DNA from: Solen grandis
Lineage: Eukaryota; Mollusca; Bivalvia; Adapedonta; Solenidae
NCBI GenBank assembly: GCA_021229015.1
Contig: CM037788.1
Span: forward strand, 55,069,145-55,133,144
Reading direction: 5' to 3'
Length of the DNA stretch: 64,000 bases
Made by a program: the position numbers and the translations under genes. Below the pieces are notes generated by a model. That model ran no database searches. It was not told where the DNA came from and saw only the letters and a program-made list of their open reading frames with translations. This document shows positions 47,616 through 58,380 of the stretch, piece after piece (the stretch's first letter is position 1; every line of letters starts with the position of its first letter).

Positions 47616-47930
47616 CTAACCGGTTCGATGTCCGAGTAGTTACAGCACGGGAGGTCGTGGGTTCGGTGCCCGGGTCCGTTAAAGATTGTAATGGTAAATG
47701 TTCTTCGTACGATGCGCTCACCACATCAGGAAGTTCCGGAATTAACTGGCACGGTGTCAGGATAATGTAACTTGATGTGGTCTCATGTTGCATGTCTACG
47801 GCGTGATACTGTAGTGTGGCAGCACTATATCTGTCTCAAAGAGAAATAGTCTCTAAGAAGCGATATCTTAGCGAGGGAGCACTATATCTGTCCCATATAA
47901 ATGAAATACCGTCTTTTGGAAACAAACACA
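47616..47930 (+). mobile_element. SINE family A, copy 14, the only plus-oriented copy
   Basis: Reads head to tail on the plus strand: GATGTCCGAGTAGTTACAGC, GGTCGTGGGTTCGGTGCCCG (B box), GGCACGGTGTCAGGATAATG, CTACGGCGTGATACTG and GTGGCAGCACTATATCTGTC. A partial duplication of the last box follows (GGAGCACTATATCTGTCCCA), and then GGAAACAAACAC. Confidence 0.75.
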
Positions 47931-48059
47931 ACAAGAGCGCCAGAGACGCAGGGCAATACACGCCCGAAGGCAAATTCATACGAGGGTGTCATAGTACAAG
48001 CTCTGTGTTTAATATTTTGAACCAAATCTTTATAACATTAAGAACGCTATGCTGAGAAT

Positions 48060-48560
48060 ATCACTTACATGTTTTACCAATGACCTATTAAACAGAGATA
48101 GGAAACCCCTGTAAAAAGCCAGTTGAAAATATTGTTTAGACACACAGCAGATAATCGAATCTTTCAAACTTTCAAAAAAGCATGGAAAAATCTCAGAAGA
48201 AAAATGTAACCATATAATAAAAAATATAATTTCTCTATAGTTAGAAAATTCTGTTTAAGTCTGATTCATTTTTGAAAGTCTTTTGAATTATACCATTGTA
48301 GCAGGAAAAAAACAAACACCGTATACAGTTCTCTTTATGGAGGTACTTTTTCCATTTCACATAAAACATTTTTATTTCTTAAAGTATCATTTTGATGGTA
48401 ATGTTCTATTGTAAGATACAGTTTACTTTCACATACATGTATATTTTAAAAAACGTGAAATATTAACAAACACTTGACTGGGATTTTCCCCGGTCACTGA
48501 TTGATCAATTTAAATCAGCGAATTATACCGGGTATTGCCGATCCTCTGGTGGAATGGCCT
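48060..48560 (-). mobile_element. repeat family K, longest copy
   Basis: On the minus strand it runs from GGCCATTCCACCAGAGGATC and GGCAATACCCGGTATAATTC through GAAAGTAAACTGTATCTTAC and AATAAAAATGTTTTATGTG to TCCATGCTTTTTTGAAAG and CCTATCTCTGTTTAATAGG. It ties together the partial copies at 8490, 12768, 19425 and 46020. No coding capacity. Confidence 0.65.
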
Positions 48561-48569
48561 ATATATGCT

Positions 48570-50690
48570 AGGAATACACACACACACTATCTTTTTTTCT
48601 TATCTATTACTCGTAGATACAATTTTATATAAACACATAGATGTCAGCTATTTTATTATATGTGTATTGTTTGTTTGCATGGCGTCATGCGCTAACAAAA
48701 TTGTATTATAATTGAGTTTGTGTGAGAGGCATTGTTATTTGCCGATAAAATGAGATTTTAAGCGTACTAGTATATAAGGAATCAGTTTTGTTGTTGTTGC
48801 AAATGTCATTGATAATGATCTTTCGTAAATGTTGAGAAAAAATATATAACAAGTTTTGATCTCAATAATAACTACATTGTTTTCTACTATAAGCAATAAA
48901 AGATAAAAGAACATTGATGAATAGCTCAATCAAAAAAAAAAAAAAAAAGTGAATTATAACCAAACCTAAATTTGCTCTGTGTTTTGTGGTATTAGTACCC
49001 TAATAGCCATATTCCATATCTTGCCACTGGATGGTAATATTTCTTTGAAGACATTTAGAAATGAAAATTTTTCACCAAGAGTTTTTTTTATTAACTTTTA
49101 TCTAATTTGTGGAAATAATCTGTATTGAAGTTAACATTGAAGCCTATGGGAAATATACATTTTCTGTAAATATGAGAATCTGAATTTGATTTGTGAGAAA
49201 AACTCACGATAGAAAGATGCATTATATGATTCTGTTTAAAATTTCATGAAAAAATCTAAACTTTACAGTAGAAGAATGGAGAAAGTCATGTTTTTAGTTT
49301 TTCAAGGGGAGATAATTCAAGACAGCAAAATTATCAAGGGGAGATAATAAAAGAACTTCAGTCACCTGTCATAACATGTCAATTTGCCCCTAAAATTTCC
49401 ATTTGTTTGCCATTTAAAAGTTAATTTTGTGAATTTAAACATGTATGCATGGCTTTGATGAATTGATGTTTGTAAGGGTTCTTTGACCTTAATGTTATAC
49501 TCTTTCTTACACAGCTAATATGGAAGCAGTCTTCCAAAGGTAATTGTGCGGAAACGGTCATTTAACATGCAAATTTCCCCCTAATGGGCGCATAACTCTA
49601 ATAATAAATCAGTTTATTGCGACCAAAATCGAACTTGGTACAATGTATATACATGAATATGAATTCAATACATGCTGTCTTTCAAGTTATTGCACGGAAA
49701 CAAAATTTCTACGGACAAACAGACGGACGGACATTCCATAAAAACGTCCCGTCGTTTGACGGTGGGACATTAAACCCAGCTTAATTATCTTGATCACATC
49801 TATTTCAGGAACTTATACTTTTTACGAACATCATATGAGGTAAGCTTCTTAAATTATTAAATATCTACCCCTATCCACTGTAGGTGTGTTCAAGTCCCAA
49901 CAGGGTCACTGAAATTAACATTTCAAGAAATATTGCAAATGACTACCGGAGGGTAGGTAGGGCTGAAATCTCGGATTTTGCAATATTCACCATGGACATT
50001 TATTTTATCCAGTTTTATACAGAGCTTATGTTTGGGCCAACAACTGACAATTCTTTCAGAAACTAATATTTGTCCTCTATGTTGGTTTTGATAAAAATGA
50101 TTTACCGGTAATTTTATTTACTTACTGATTTTATTTTCTTTCTCCGCCTGTATTGTAGCTCATTCTAAAAGAAAGTGTGCACGTTTTAATTTTAGATATT
50201 CAAATATAAGTTAGCAGACAAACCAGTTTCAATTTTCGCACATTATATCTCGTGTGTATTTGTCAAAATCTACCATGTGGCATGAAGAGATTTTCAGTTC
50301 TTGTTTTTAATTTTGGTATCAAATATATATGCTTTCAGGAAAAAGGGTCGATGAAAATCACTGAAAACAAATGTACACTTTCTTATAGAACTGAGTGTAT
50401 TTCTAATTTAAAAAAATGCAAACAAAAATTGAAAAGAAAGATATGCAGAGCAGAGAATTTCTTACTAACGTGGAAACATAAAAAACAGCGTAATAACACT
50501 GTAATACAAATGTATATTCATTTTCCCCGGTTCAAAATTCTGCACCTTCAACGGAACTAGCTGGTGAGGTCAATGCCACGTGACTTTTTCCTGTCTTTAA
50601 CGATGTTCATGTGAGATTGTAGATCAAGAGAAAAGCGGGGAAGCACCTTCTTCTATGTCTTAAGGCTTATAAGACCGGTTGCACAAGCAC
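48570..50690. other. AT-rich stretch, no gene identified
   Basis: Nothing recognisable as protein coding. The segment 49690-49780 (CAAACAGACGGACGGACATT, GGTGGGACATTAAACCC) looks like the end of a dispersed element. The longest ATG frame (about 50252-50560) has low-complexity Lys-rich composition and no motif. Confidence 0.4.
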
Positions 50691-50795
50691 TTACAAGATT
50701 ATATTCTTTCGCCCGAGGTAAATGTCGGAGTGTACTGACGCCAAATCTCTAAGATCTCGCGCTCCGTTGAACCCAAAATGAACCGAACGACTTAC

Positions 50796-50912
50796 CCTCG
50801 GGGAAAATTCCTCCTGGAAACAGGGCGGCCGCTTCAAGTGCTCATGCGTCTGCGCAGATAATGCCCTCTGGGGATCAAGGGGTAGGCCTCGCACGTGGTG
50901 CTTCGAGGTCAT
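50796..50912 (-). CDS. candidate coding exon with strong donor, unknown protein (possible 5' exon of the KCTD-like gene)
   Basis: On the minus strand an ATG (50912-50910, preceded by GCAAG, A at -3) opens 39 codons that start MTSKHHVRGLPLDPQRA and end FQEEFSPR. A near-perfect donor AGG|GTAAGT follows (GT at 50795-50794). The stretch is much richer in GC than its surroundings and is not part of any repeat family I could trace. Strand and position suit a first coding exon of the KCTD1/15-like gene 20 kb downstream. However, this exon ends in phase 0 and the exon at 30478 needs two carried-in bases. A direct join would hit a TAA after 11 codons, so an extra exon would be required. It may instead belong to another minus-strand gene. 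I do not recognise the peptide. Confidence 0.4.
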
Positions 50913-51360
50913 CTTGCAAAGACGCGCATGCCCTTACTAAGTTCACCTTTAACCTCTGTGATATGCGCTTTAGGAAGCATCTCAAATTGCTATTCTACAA
51001 TTCAAAAGCATTGAAATCTGTACCCTTCTTCATATGAAAATTTTAAGAAATTAAAGATCACACTTTCTGCAGAAGCATGCCAAAAATAGTAAGTTTGCGG
51101 TCTAGTTTAAGGGAGTTCTTCAAGTAGAGGAAATGTTGCTTTTTTTTCTTTTTTTTTTGTAATCGGATTAGACTTAATGCTATCTTCATGCTGGGTGAAC
51201 TTAATCCTGACACGCCCCCTCCCCCTTACCCTCGGGAGGTTAATACTGAAGAAAAGCGAACAATATTAAACCTGATCAACCTGTAGGTTACTTTTAGGAT
51301 AATCTGGATAAATACTGAATGAACAAGGGATTTCCAAGACACTAGCATATAGTAGCGAAT

Positions 51361-51361
51361 C

Positions 51362-51408
<47 letters not shown>

Positions 51409-51430
51409 AGAAAGAGAGAGAAAGAGAGAA
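51361..51430. repeat. (GA)n microsatellite
   Basis: AGAGAG runs with a few AAA or GGG interruptions. The Leu/Ser-rich minus-strand frames across it are artefacts. Confidence 0.9.
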
Positions 51431-51747
51431 GGGGGCATCATTACTATGACTACTTACCAAACGCTAGTCTACAGGTGCATACGAAAGTCTTAAAGATAGC
51501 TCTGCATCATTTCCGCCCGCATATCTGAACATGTTCATAATTTCAGTGTTAACGTGTATGACAAATACCGATAGTTAAAATTTATAATGATATATGATAC
51601 TATGATATTGCACGCTCAAGACTGAATTCCTACATGGGCGCTTAGTGAAAAACATGTCACGGTACTTTAATTCACAATAGTACAGAAAATGCCTTAGCAG
51701 CTGTGTAGATCCGCCTTGAAAGCGAAAAATCCCACGGCTCCGTGTAC

Positions 51748-51850
51748 ATACGATTGGTTATAATACTCAAATCCCTATTGAAACTAATGGGCATAGTTTG
51801 AGTCTGAGTATGAAAATCAAACTGAGGTACCACGACTGAGGGGCCAAGAC
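51748..51850. mobile_element. family F MITE, partial copy 5
   Basis: TACTCAAATCCCTATTGAAA, CTAATGGGCATAGTTTGAG and TCTGAGTATGAAAATCAAAC match the centre and right arm of the family. Termini are missing. Confidence 0.55.
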
Positions 51851-52019
51851 TCGAGTCTCGGTGAGGCTGCTCCTTTGTTCAGCCTGTAAATATTGATGAA
51901 CATGCAGTTTTATTAACGATTATGCATGTTCAAGACGGAAGCAGGATTTAGTTGTCTTAAAGATGTGTCGATCTAAAAAGAGGGACGGGGGAGAGACAGA
52001 TAGATAGAATGATAGATAT

Positions 52020-52023
52020 GGGA

Positions 52024-52075
<52 letters not shown>

Positions 52076-52084
52076 AAAGAAAGG

Positions 52085-52143
<59 letters not shown>

Positions 52144-52215
52144 CTTCAGGCTCTAAAGAAAGAAAGAAAAAAAAGAAAAAAGAAAGGGATAGATAGGTAG
52201 ATCTCTAGGCTCTAT
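52020..52215. repeat. (GAAA)n and (GATA)n microsatellites with local duplication
   Basis: About thirteen GAAA units (52022-52076), then about fourteen GATA units (52085-52142). The block AGATCT-x-CAGGCTCTA plus GAAA/GATA runs is repeated in shortened form at 52141-52215. Confidence 0.9.
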
Positions 52216-52525
52216 CGGTACTCATTTATCACCATCCTTTGTAATTCTCACTACATGGTGGTTCTCGTTTATCAAACGCTAAAGTTTAGTTTTTATTTCA
52301 TATATATTTGCCTTTTTTAACAAATGGCAGGAATCTATTCCAGATCGTCGCAGACGATCTATTCTTATTGCTACCTAACAGACGTATATCTGAAATGTGT
52401 GTTTGTGTGATATCTCACAGATTAAAAGTTATCAGTCGCCTAGCGGGGACCAATTTTCAGAATAGAACATCTGAAAGCAATTGACAACTTTTCTGCTTAG
52501 AAGTTAGAAATAATCTAGTATTACT

Positions 52526-53530
52526 ACTATATTAGTGCTGCTGCTGCTGCTGCTACGACTACTACATGTAGGACAAGTGTCTGCTACTACTACTGCTGCT
52601 GCTACGACTACTACATGTAGGAGAAATGTCTACTACTACTACTGCTGCTGCTACGACTACTACATGTAGGACAAATGTCTGCTACTACTACTACTGCTGC
52701 TGCTACGACTACTACATGTAGGACAACTGTCTGCTACTACTACTACTGCTGCTGCTACGACTACTACATGTAGAACAAATGTCTGCTACTACTACTGCTG
52801 TTGCTGCTACGACTACTACATGTAGGACAAATGTCTGCTACTACTACTGCTGCTGCTACGACTACTACATGTAGAACAAATGTCTGCTACTACTACTGCT
52901 GCTGCTACGACTACTACATGTAGGAGAAATGCCTGCTACTACTGCTGCTGCTGCTACGACTACTACATGTAGAACAAGTGTCTGCTACTACTACTGCTGC
53001 TGCTACGACTACTACATGTAGAACAAATGTCTGCTACTACTACTGCTGCTGCTACGACTACTACATGTAGAACAAATGTCTGCTACTACTACTGCTGCTG
53101 CTGCTACGACTACTACATGTAGAACAAATGTCTGCTACTACTACTGCTGCTGCTACGACTACTATATGTAGAACAAGTGTCTGCTACTACTACTGCTGCT
53201 GCTACGACTACTACATGTAAGAACAATGTCTGCTACTACTACTGCTGCTGCTACGACTACTACATTGTAGAACAATGCCTGCTACTACTACTGCTGCTGC
53301 TACGACTACTACATGTAGAAAAAGTGTCTGCTACTACTACTCTGCTGCTACGACTACTACATGTAGGACAAATGTCTGCTACTACTACTGCTGCTGCTAC
53401 GACTACTGCTGCTGCTACGACTACTGCTGCTGCTACTACTACTGCTGCTGCTACGACTACTACATGTAGGACAAATGTCTGCTACTATTGCTGCTACGAC
53501 TACATGTAGAACAAGTGTCTGCTACTACTA
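52526..53530. repeat. 19-unit compound minisatellite centred on CTACATGTAG
   Basis: Nineteen units of about 48-52 bases. Each contains GTCTGCTACTACTACTG, a CTG/GCT run, CTACGACTACTACATGTAG and a GGACAAAT or GAACAAAT spacer. The CTACATGTAG palindrome is present in nearly all units. Units differ mainly in the number of CTG and CTA triplets. Short open frames rich in Thr/Ala/Tyr arise from the triplets. Confidence 0.95.
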
Positions 53531-53614
53531 CTATAATTAAAGCACCTTATGCTACTACCACAATATACAAATTAAACTAGATTAACATTGGATCTAAAAG
53601 CTATAATTGTGTTT

Positions 53615-53642
53615 AAGCCAAAAAAAAAAAAAAAAAAAAAAA
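53615..53642. repeat. poly(A) tract
   Basis: About 22-25 consecutive A after AAGCC. It has no obvious retrotransposon body upstream on this strand. Confidence 0.85.
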
Positions 53643-53741
53643 TAACGCGGGTCAGTATAAGAATAAAAGATTGATTTAATGCTTGAGAAAAATAAAGCAA
53701 TAACAATTGATGGTGGAGGAGTTTAACTCATTATCTCATGA

Positions 53742-53939
53742 CTTGACTTGACTATTTGAGTTTACCGTCGCTTCGACAGTATTTCAGTCAAATAGCGACG
53801 TCCAGCTAATTATAGGTGGAGGAAGGCCCCCGAATGTACGGAGGCATCCAGGTAGAACCACCGACCTACCGCAAGCCAGCTGGAAGGCTTCCTCACATGA
53901 AAATCCGAATGACCCTGCTGGGTTTCGAACACACGTGGT
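53742..53939 (-). mobile_element. SINE family B, copy 4, 5'-truncated, with target duplication
   Basis: Minus RNA sense. The copy ends inside the B box (GTTTCGAACACACGTGG), so the tRNA-like A-box part is missing. ATTATCTCATGA flanks it at 53730-53741 and 53940-53951 (12 bases; its last A is shared with the tail). Confidence 0.85.
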
Positions 53940-53959
53940 ATTATCTCATGAATATTCAG

Positions 53960-55500
53960 TTATACATTTATGAACTGATAAATATTCATTTACTTCACTT
54001 TACATGGTATATCATATGAAACAATGGATTTTCTTTACCGTGCAGATTGTGATGAATCTGTGCTTCAAAAGAGGGGAGACAGGACACAGATTTGACAGCT
54101 CCATTTGTAGTCTGATCTGGGTCTACTCTGTTTACCAATCTATATGAACTTATGAAATAAAGTGTTAAATTCACCCATCATGATGAAATACACATATTTT
54201 TCTTTCACGGCCTTAAAGATACATGCATCTGTAATATTGCGAATTTTAAAATCTTAAATTAAGCATGATTTAATTCAATGAATTCAGAAATAAAGTATGA
54301 AAATATAAAAACATGTAAATACCTCACTAAATCTCGATAAGCTATTAAGTCTAAGTAAAGAGAGACATGTGTTGAAATAAAGCATGTACGTAAATAAAAC
54401 ACAACACATGGCCATGTATGTGCCAGTACCTTTGTTGGCTCGTTTGGAGGCAATTTACGCATTCTTAATAGCTTTAATAAAGAAAATGATGTTCATCGCT
54501 TCAAACCATGTTCAAAATATTGGTTTTCTAGCTGTAGATTAGATTTCGTTTCAAGCCTAGGAAGTAAGCGCCTCAATAGCTTCAAATTTCAAATGTGTCG
54601 CTGTTTTTAGTTTAAGGCCCCAGGCAAAATACTTTCAAATCGTACGAATAAATAATCCCGGGTGTGTTTGTCGATATAGTTATATGAAAATCTATTCCCA
54701 TTTTGCCCGGGGGCGCAGAGGGAAATATACGATATAAAATTGTGCGGTAGAAAACAAAATTATGCGAATAAATCATTGATTTTAGCTCCAGTTATAAGCT
54801 GATTACTTCAAGCTACCTGCCCTGTGTCAAAGTTAATAACATATTCGCAGTATCTCGTACAGATTTTGCTGCCCTGCGGTGTGTGCACGTGCGTGTTTGT
54901 TTTGAAACGTTGGTTGTTAAAGAGAAACATTGTTAAAATTTAGTATTTGGACTGTAAATCAGCGCCAAAACACACAAGGAAGTTATATTCTGACATTTTG
55001 CATATGGCGAAGAGTGGTGTGTTTTATCAAGCAAAATGTTAAATTAAACAATTATCTTAGCGAGATATGGCGAGGTACTATAGTTTGTACAGCGATCTGT
55101 ATGTGGAAATGTTGTCAGAGCGAAGTATGTAATTCAACATTGAAACGAACCATTATTTCAGTCCCCCCACCCGAAAAAAAATACCCCAAAACTCTACCCC
55201 TAACCTTAACACAAATTCTTACCCTGCCCGATACATTGAAATATACAAACCGAGGTACGAGATTTCTACCTTACAACGTGTGGAACACACACACACATAC
55301 AAAGAGTAAAATCCTTAAATACAACCAACCGGACCAACTGTAGTTAAAAATACCCCCATGGATGTTTTTTTCTTAGCATTTGGATATCAAATTGGATTAT
55401 CCGTATGGGCGAGTAATTGATTTCGTAAATTTTCTTAAATGATATTTATGTATTACAAGCACACGAATTTGTTCGAGAATTCTGACCTTGTCCCTTTTAT
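53960..55500. other. AT-rich stretch, no gene identified
   Basis: No repeat family match or protein motif was found. The longest ATG frame (about 54930-55343) has no domain signature and no splice context that I can support. Confidence 0.4.
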
Positions 55501-55503
55501 TAG

Positions 55504-55672
55504 GGGGGTTGGTGGGGGGGGGGGGGGGGGGCGGAAATAATGGTGAGTATCAATGTTGAATTACATATCTCGCCATGACAATACATAGCAATTTCTGTAG
55601 ACGAGAAGGGACACAACCGTTGGAGATTAAATACCCGTTCTTCTTCTTCTTTTTTTTTTTTTTTTTTTTTGA
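55504..55672. repeat. poly(G) and poly(T) tracts
   Basis: A G run with single T interruptions at about 55504-55532, and CTT repeats leading into about 22 T at 55648-55670. Confidence 0.9.
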
Positions 55673-55756
55673 TATGATACCGACGTTGTGCCTTCACTAA
55701 TTTTTATTATTGCAAAGCCGTTATTCAATTGTACAGCACATGTGTATCGTTGTACA

Positions 55757-56320
55757 GGGAGATAACCCTCAAATCACATACACAAATTACACACAATGTT
55801 ATCTCCCTTTAAAAAACAAACATTTTCTATGCTGGCCACTTATCCGCTTAGCTATATCGAAATTTTTCTGAAAAAAAAATGTCGCATATTCAATTACTAT
55901 CTGGCAAGAAGAGAATCTTCAAGTTATCCATTTAGGTATCTTAACAGGACAAAACTGCATGTTAGTGCCCACTACATTTTCATTTAGGTTAACTGGATAT
56001 CATGTTTTCCCCAGATACTTATGTGAAAAAACGCTATTTATTCACATAATTTAACTGACGAAATTTAACTTAAAAAAGTATGATATCCAGTTATCTTAAG
56101 TGAATATACGGTTGGTAGTAGTAGGCACCAATAAGCAATTTGTCCTGTTAAGATACTTAAGAGGATAAAACTAAAATTTTCTACTTTTCAGGTACTAACA
56201 GAATATGTGGTAATTTTTCAGAAAAGTTTCGACATAGCTGAGTGGGTAAGTGGCTGGCAGAAATATGCCACCATAGAAGTTGAATGAGATTAAGCAAGCG
56301 AAGGAGTTATCTCCCTTGTT
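55757..56320. repeat. large imperfect palindrome (foldback element)
   Basis: The left arm (about 55757-56003) is repeated in reverse complement in the right arm (about 56080-56320). Paired landmarks are GGGAGATAAC with GTTATCTCCC, ATCGAAATTTTTCTGAAAA with TTTTCAGAAAAGTTTCGA, TATCTTAACAGGACAAA with TTTGTCCTGTTAAGATA, and AACTGGATATCAT with ATGATATCCAGTT. The spacer of about 76 bases has its own hairpin (CTTATGTGAA / TTCACATAAT). The right arm holds an A-box-like GACATAGCTGAGTGGGTAAG. Confidence 0.85.
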
Positions 56321-56338
56321 ACACAAAAGCAGAACATG

Positions 56339-56562
56339 GGGTTTACCGTCGCTGCGATAGTATTTCAATCATATAGCGACGTCCAGCTAATTACAGGTGG
56401 AGGAAGACCCCGAGTACACAGAGTTACCCGGGTAGAACCACCGACCTACCGCAAGCCAGCTGGAAGGCTAATCCGAAGTTCCTACCGGGATTCGAACCCA
56501 CAGCGGTGAGGGGCTGAGAAATTTGTAGTCCACGGCTGTAACCACTTGGCCACGGCGGCCCC
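56339..56562 (-). mobile_element. SINE family B, copy 5, with target duplication
   Basis: Minus RNA sense: GGGGCCGCCGTGGCCAAGTGG (A box), GGGTTCGAATCCCGG (B box), and tail ending in CGGTAAACCCC. GCAGAACATG flanks it at 56329-56338 and 56563-56572. It lacks the long TCAAG tail. Confidence 0.85.
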
Positions 56563-56772
56563 GCAGAACATGTCTAAACATCTAAAACAAATTCATCGTA
56601 TTAGAATAGTTTATTGAAAACAAACCCTTTGATTAAACACATAAAATGTATTAATCGCTTTAGTTACAAATGGGTGTTTGAGAAAAAAAAACAGCCAAAA
56701 AAGTAAAATAAAAAAAAATACAAGGATCTTCGGACATAGCAAGACCATAGGGCTTATTTTGAAATCCTTTGT

Positions 56773-56773
56773 T

Positions 56774-56802
<29 letters not shown>
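56773..56802. repeat. (GA)n microsatellite
   Basis: About fifteen GA units. Confidence 0.9.
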
Positions 56803-56805
<3 letters not shown>

Positions 56806-57097
56806 ATTAGTCTATTCGGTGGCATGAATTAAGAGTTTGATTCTGAATCTGAACTTTTTACGTCACAGATCTCAAAACTGTATTTTACCGTATACAGCGG
56901 AGTAGCGATCGCTGCTCCATAGCTTTAATCGGTGGCTTTGATGTGTCGACTGTAACAGCTAGAATGGCGCCTTGGTTTAGAAGCATATATGCGTCTTCAG
57001 ATCCGAAAATTGTTTTAGGGATCAGAATCGTTCACGAGCTTTTCAGATACAAAGTAATAGTCCAACCTTGGAAACACATATGCGACGCCATATTGGG

Positions 57098-57370
57098 TGC
57101 CTGGATAGCGTAGTGGTAACGCGCTTCGCTTCTTACCTATGCGTCACTGTTTTGGTTCCTGATCACGTACGAGAGAGGGTACAGTTGTCGCCCGTCCAGA
57201 CAGGTGGGGTTTGTGTAAGGTTCTCGATCCGGTTTCCTCCTACAACAATGTCTATACGCCGCCACCAGAGCCATTGAGAGTGATTAATATAATCGCCGCC
57301 ACCAGAGCCATTGAGAGTGATTAATATAAGACTTGTTTCGTATCGATGTACGGTAGAATAAATAAAGTTT
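57098..57370 (+). mobile_element. tRNA-derived SINE family D with duplicated 3' segment
   Basis: A box GATAGCGTAGTGGTAACGC and weak B-box region TTTTGGTTCCTGATCACG. A body box GGTTCTCGATCCGGTTTCC is followed by CGCCGCCACCAGAGCCATTG plus AGAGTGATTAATATAA twice in tandem (about 57258-57329), and an AATAAATAAAGTTTAAAC end. Confidence 0.6.
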
Positions 57371-57394
57371 AAACATATGATCCAGAGTTGCGCC

Positions 57395-57735
57395 TATATT
57401 AAAAAGGAGCTCATTCACAGATGGTTATTGACTAAGAATTTGATTTAAATCTATCTGTGTGTATTACTTCTATCAATACCCATAGATCTATAGACTGCAA
57501 CTTTCCGTGACTTTAAAACAAATCCACGGGTGGTTCTCCATCACATGCAATGACGTTACAAACGGTATTGAACCTATATTTAGAATTTATTTTTCGTGTG
57601 ATCAAATTCAATCTTTGTTCATTCGCTACCCGTGACTGTGTGAAAATGACAAGTTGTGGAATATGTCACGTGGTACATCAAGCACCTGCTTTGGGGATAC
57701 CGTATTATATACTTGACCGGAATTCCCCTTAGTCC
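57395..57735 (+). mobile_element. repeat family E copy 4
   Basis: GGAGCTCATTCACAGATGG, TTCTATCAATACCCATAG, GGGTGGTTCTCCATCACATG, AATATGTCACGTGGTACATC and GGGGATACCGTATTATA follow the order of copy 1 at 1430. Confidence 0.55.
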
Positions 57736-58380
57736 GTTTATGAACACATGACATTTATATTAGATTTTTTCGGCCCTGACTTCCTGTGAAACATACAGTA
57801 ATGGAGCGGAATTAAATCAGGCTTTTCAATGGTTATTATATAATTTGCTAAATTCCCACTGGTCATTGTAAAATTAGTCAAAAGAAAAGAAAGGAGTTAC
57901 GGAAACGAGTTAGAGTTCTCTTCCCCTGCGAACGATTTGTTCCGAATAGTAAGACACTGCACCTTTTTAAACTTAACTGAAACACACAGATTTCGGAATT
58001 GATTGTTCGACCCTGACAGATCCTATATTCAACAAAAACGTAACATACGGTTTCGTTTTGTAGCCCGCGAAACGAAGTCTAATGCGCAGATGTTTTAAGG
58101 TATAAAAGTTAACCAGAAAGTCAACTAATTGTTATACTTGCCATTGTTAGTATACCACTAACTGAAATATAGGCTATATCTGATTCTCGTTTCATTATAC
58201 ACCTCATGCCTCCATCCAAATTCACGCCAAGTCATTTATGGTATAATTGACTAACATGTTTATAATGGTAATATGTTGCAAGTACCATGGCTAGTTGTGA
58301 ATGGTCCATGTTCCAGATCACTCAAACTCCACTGCAGTGGTTATCTCCCCTTACAGTTGCCATCACTAGATTTGGCTATT

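Noticed and set aside
53177..53509. 110-codon open frame in the triplet minisatellite as a gene
   Set aside because: It does not extend beyond the array and its composition (Thr/Ala/Tyr/Cys) simply follows the DNA repeat.
52526..53530. CRISPR-like regular repeats
   Set aside because: Units are contiguous and vary internally by triplet number. There are no unique spacers and the sequence is eukaryotic.
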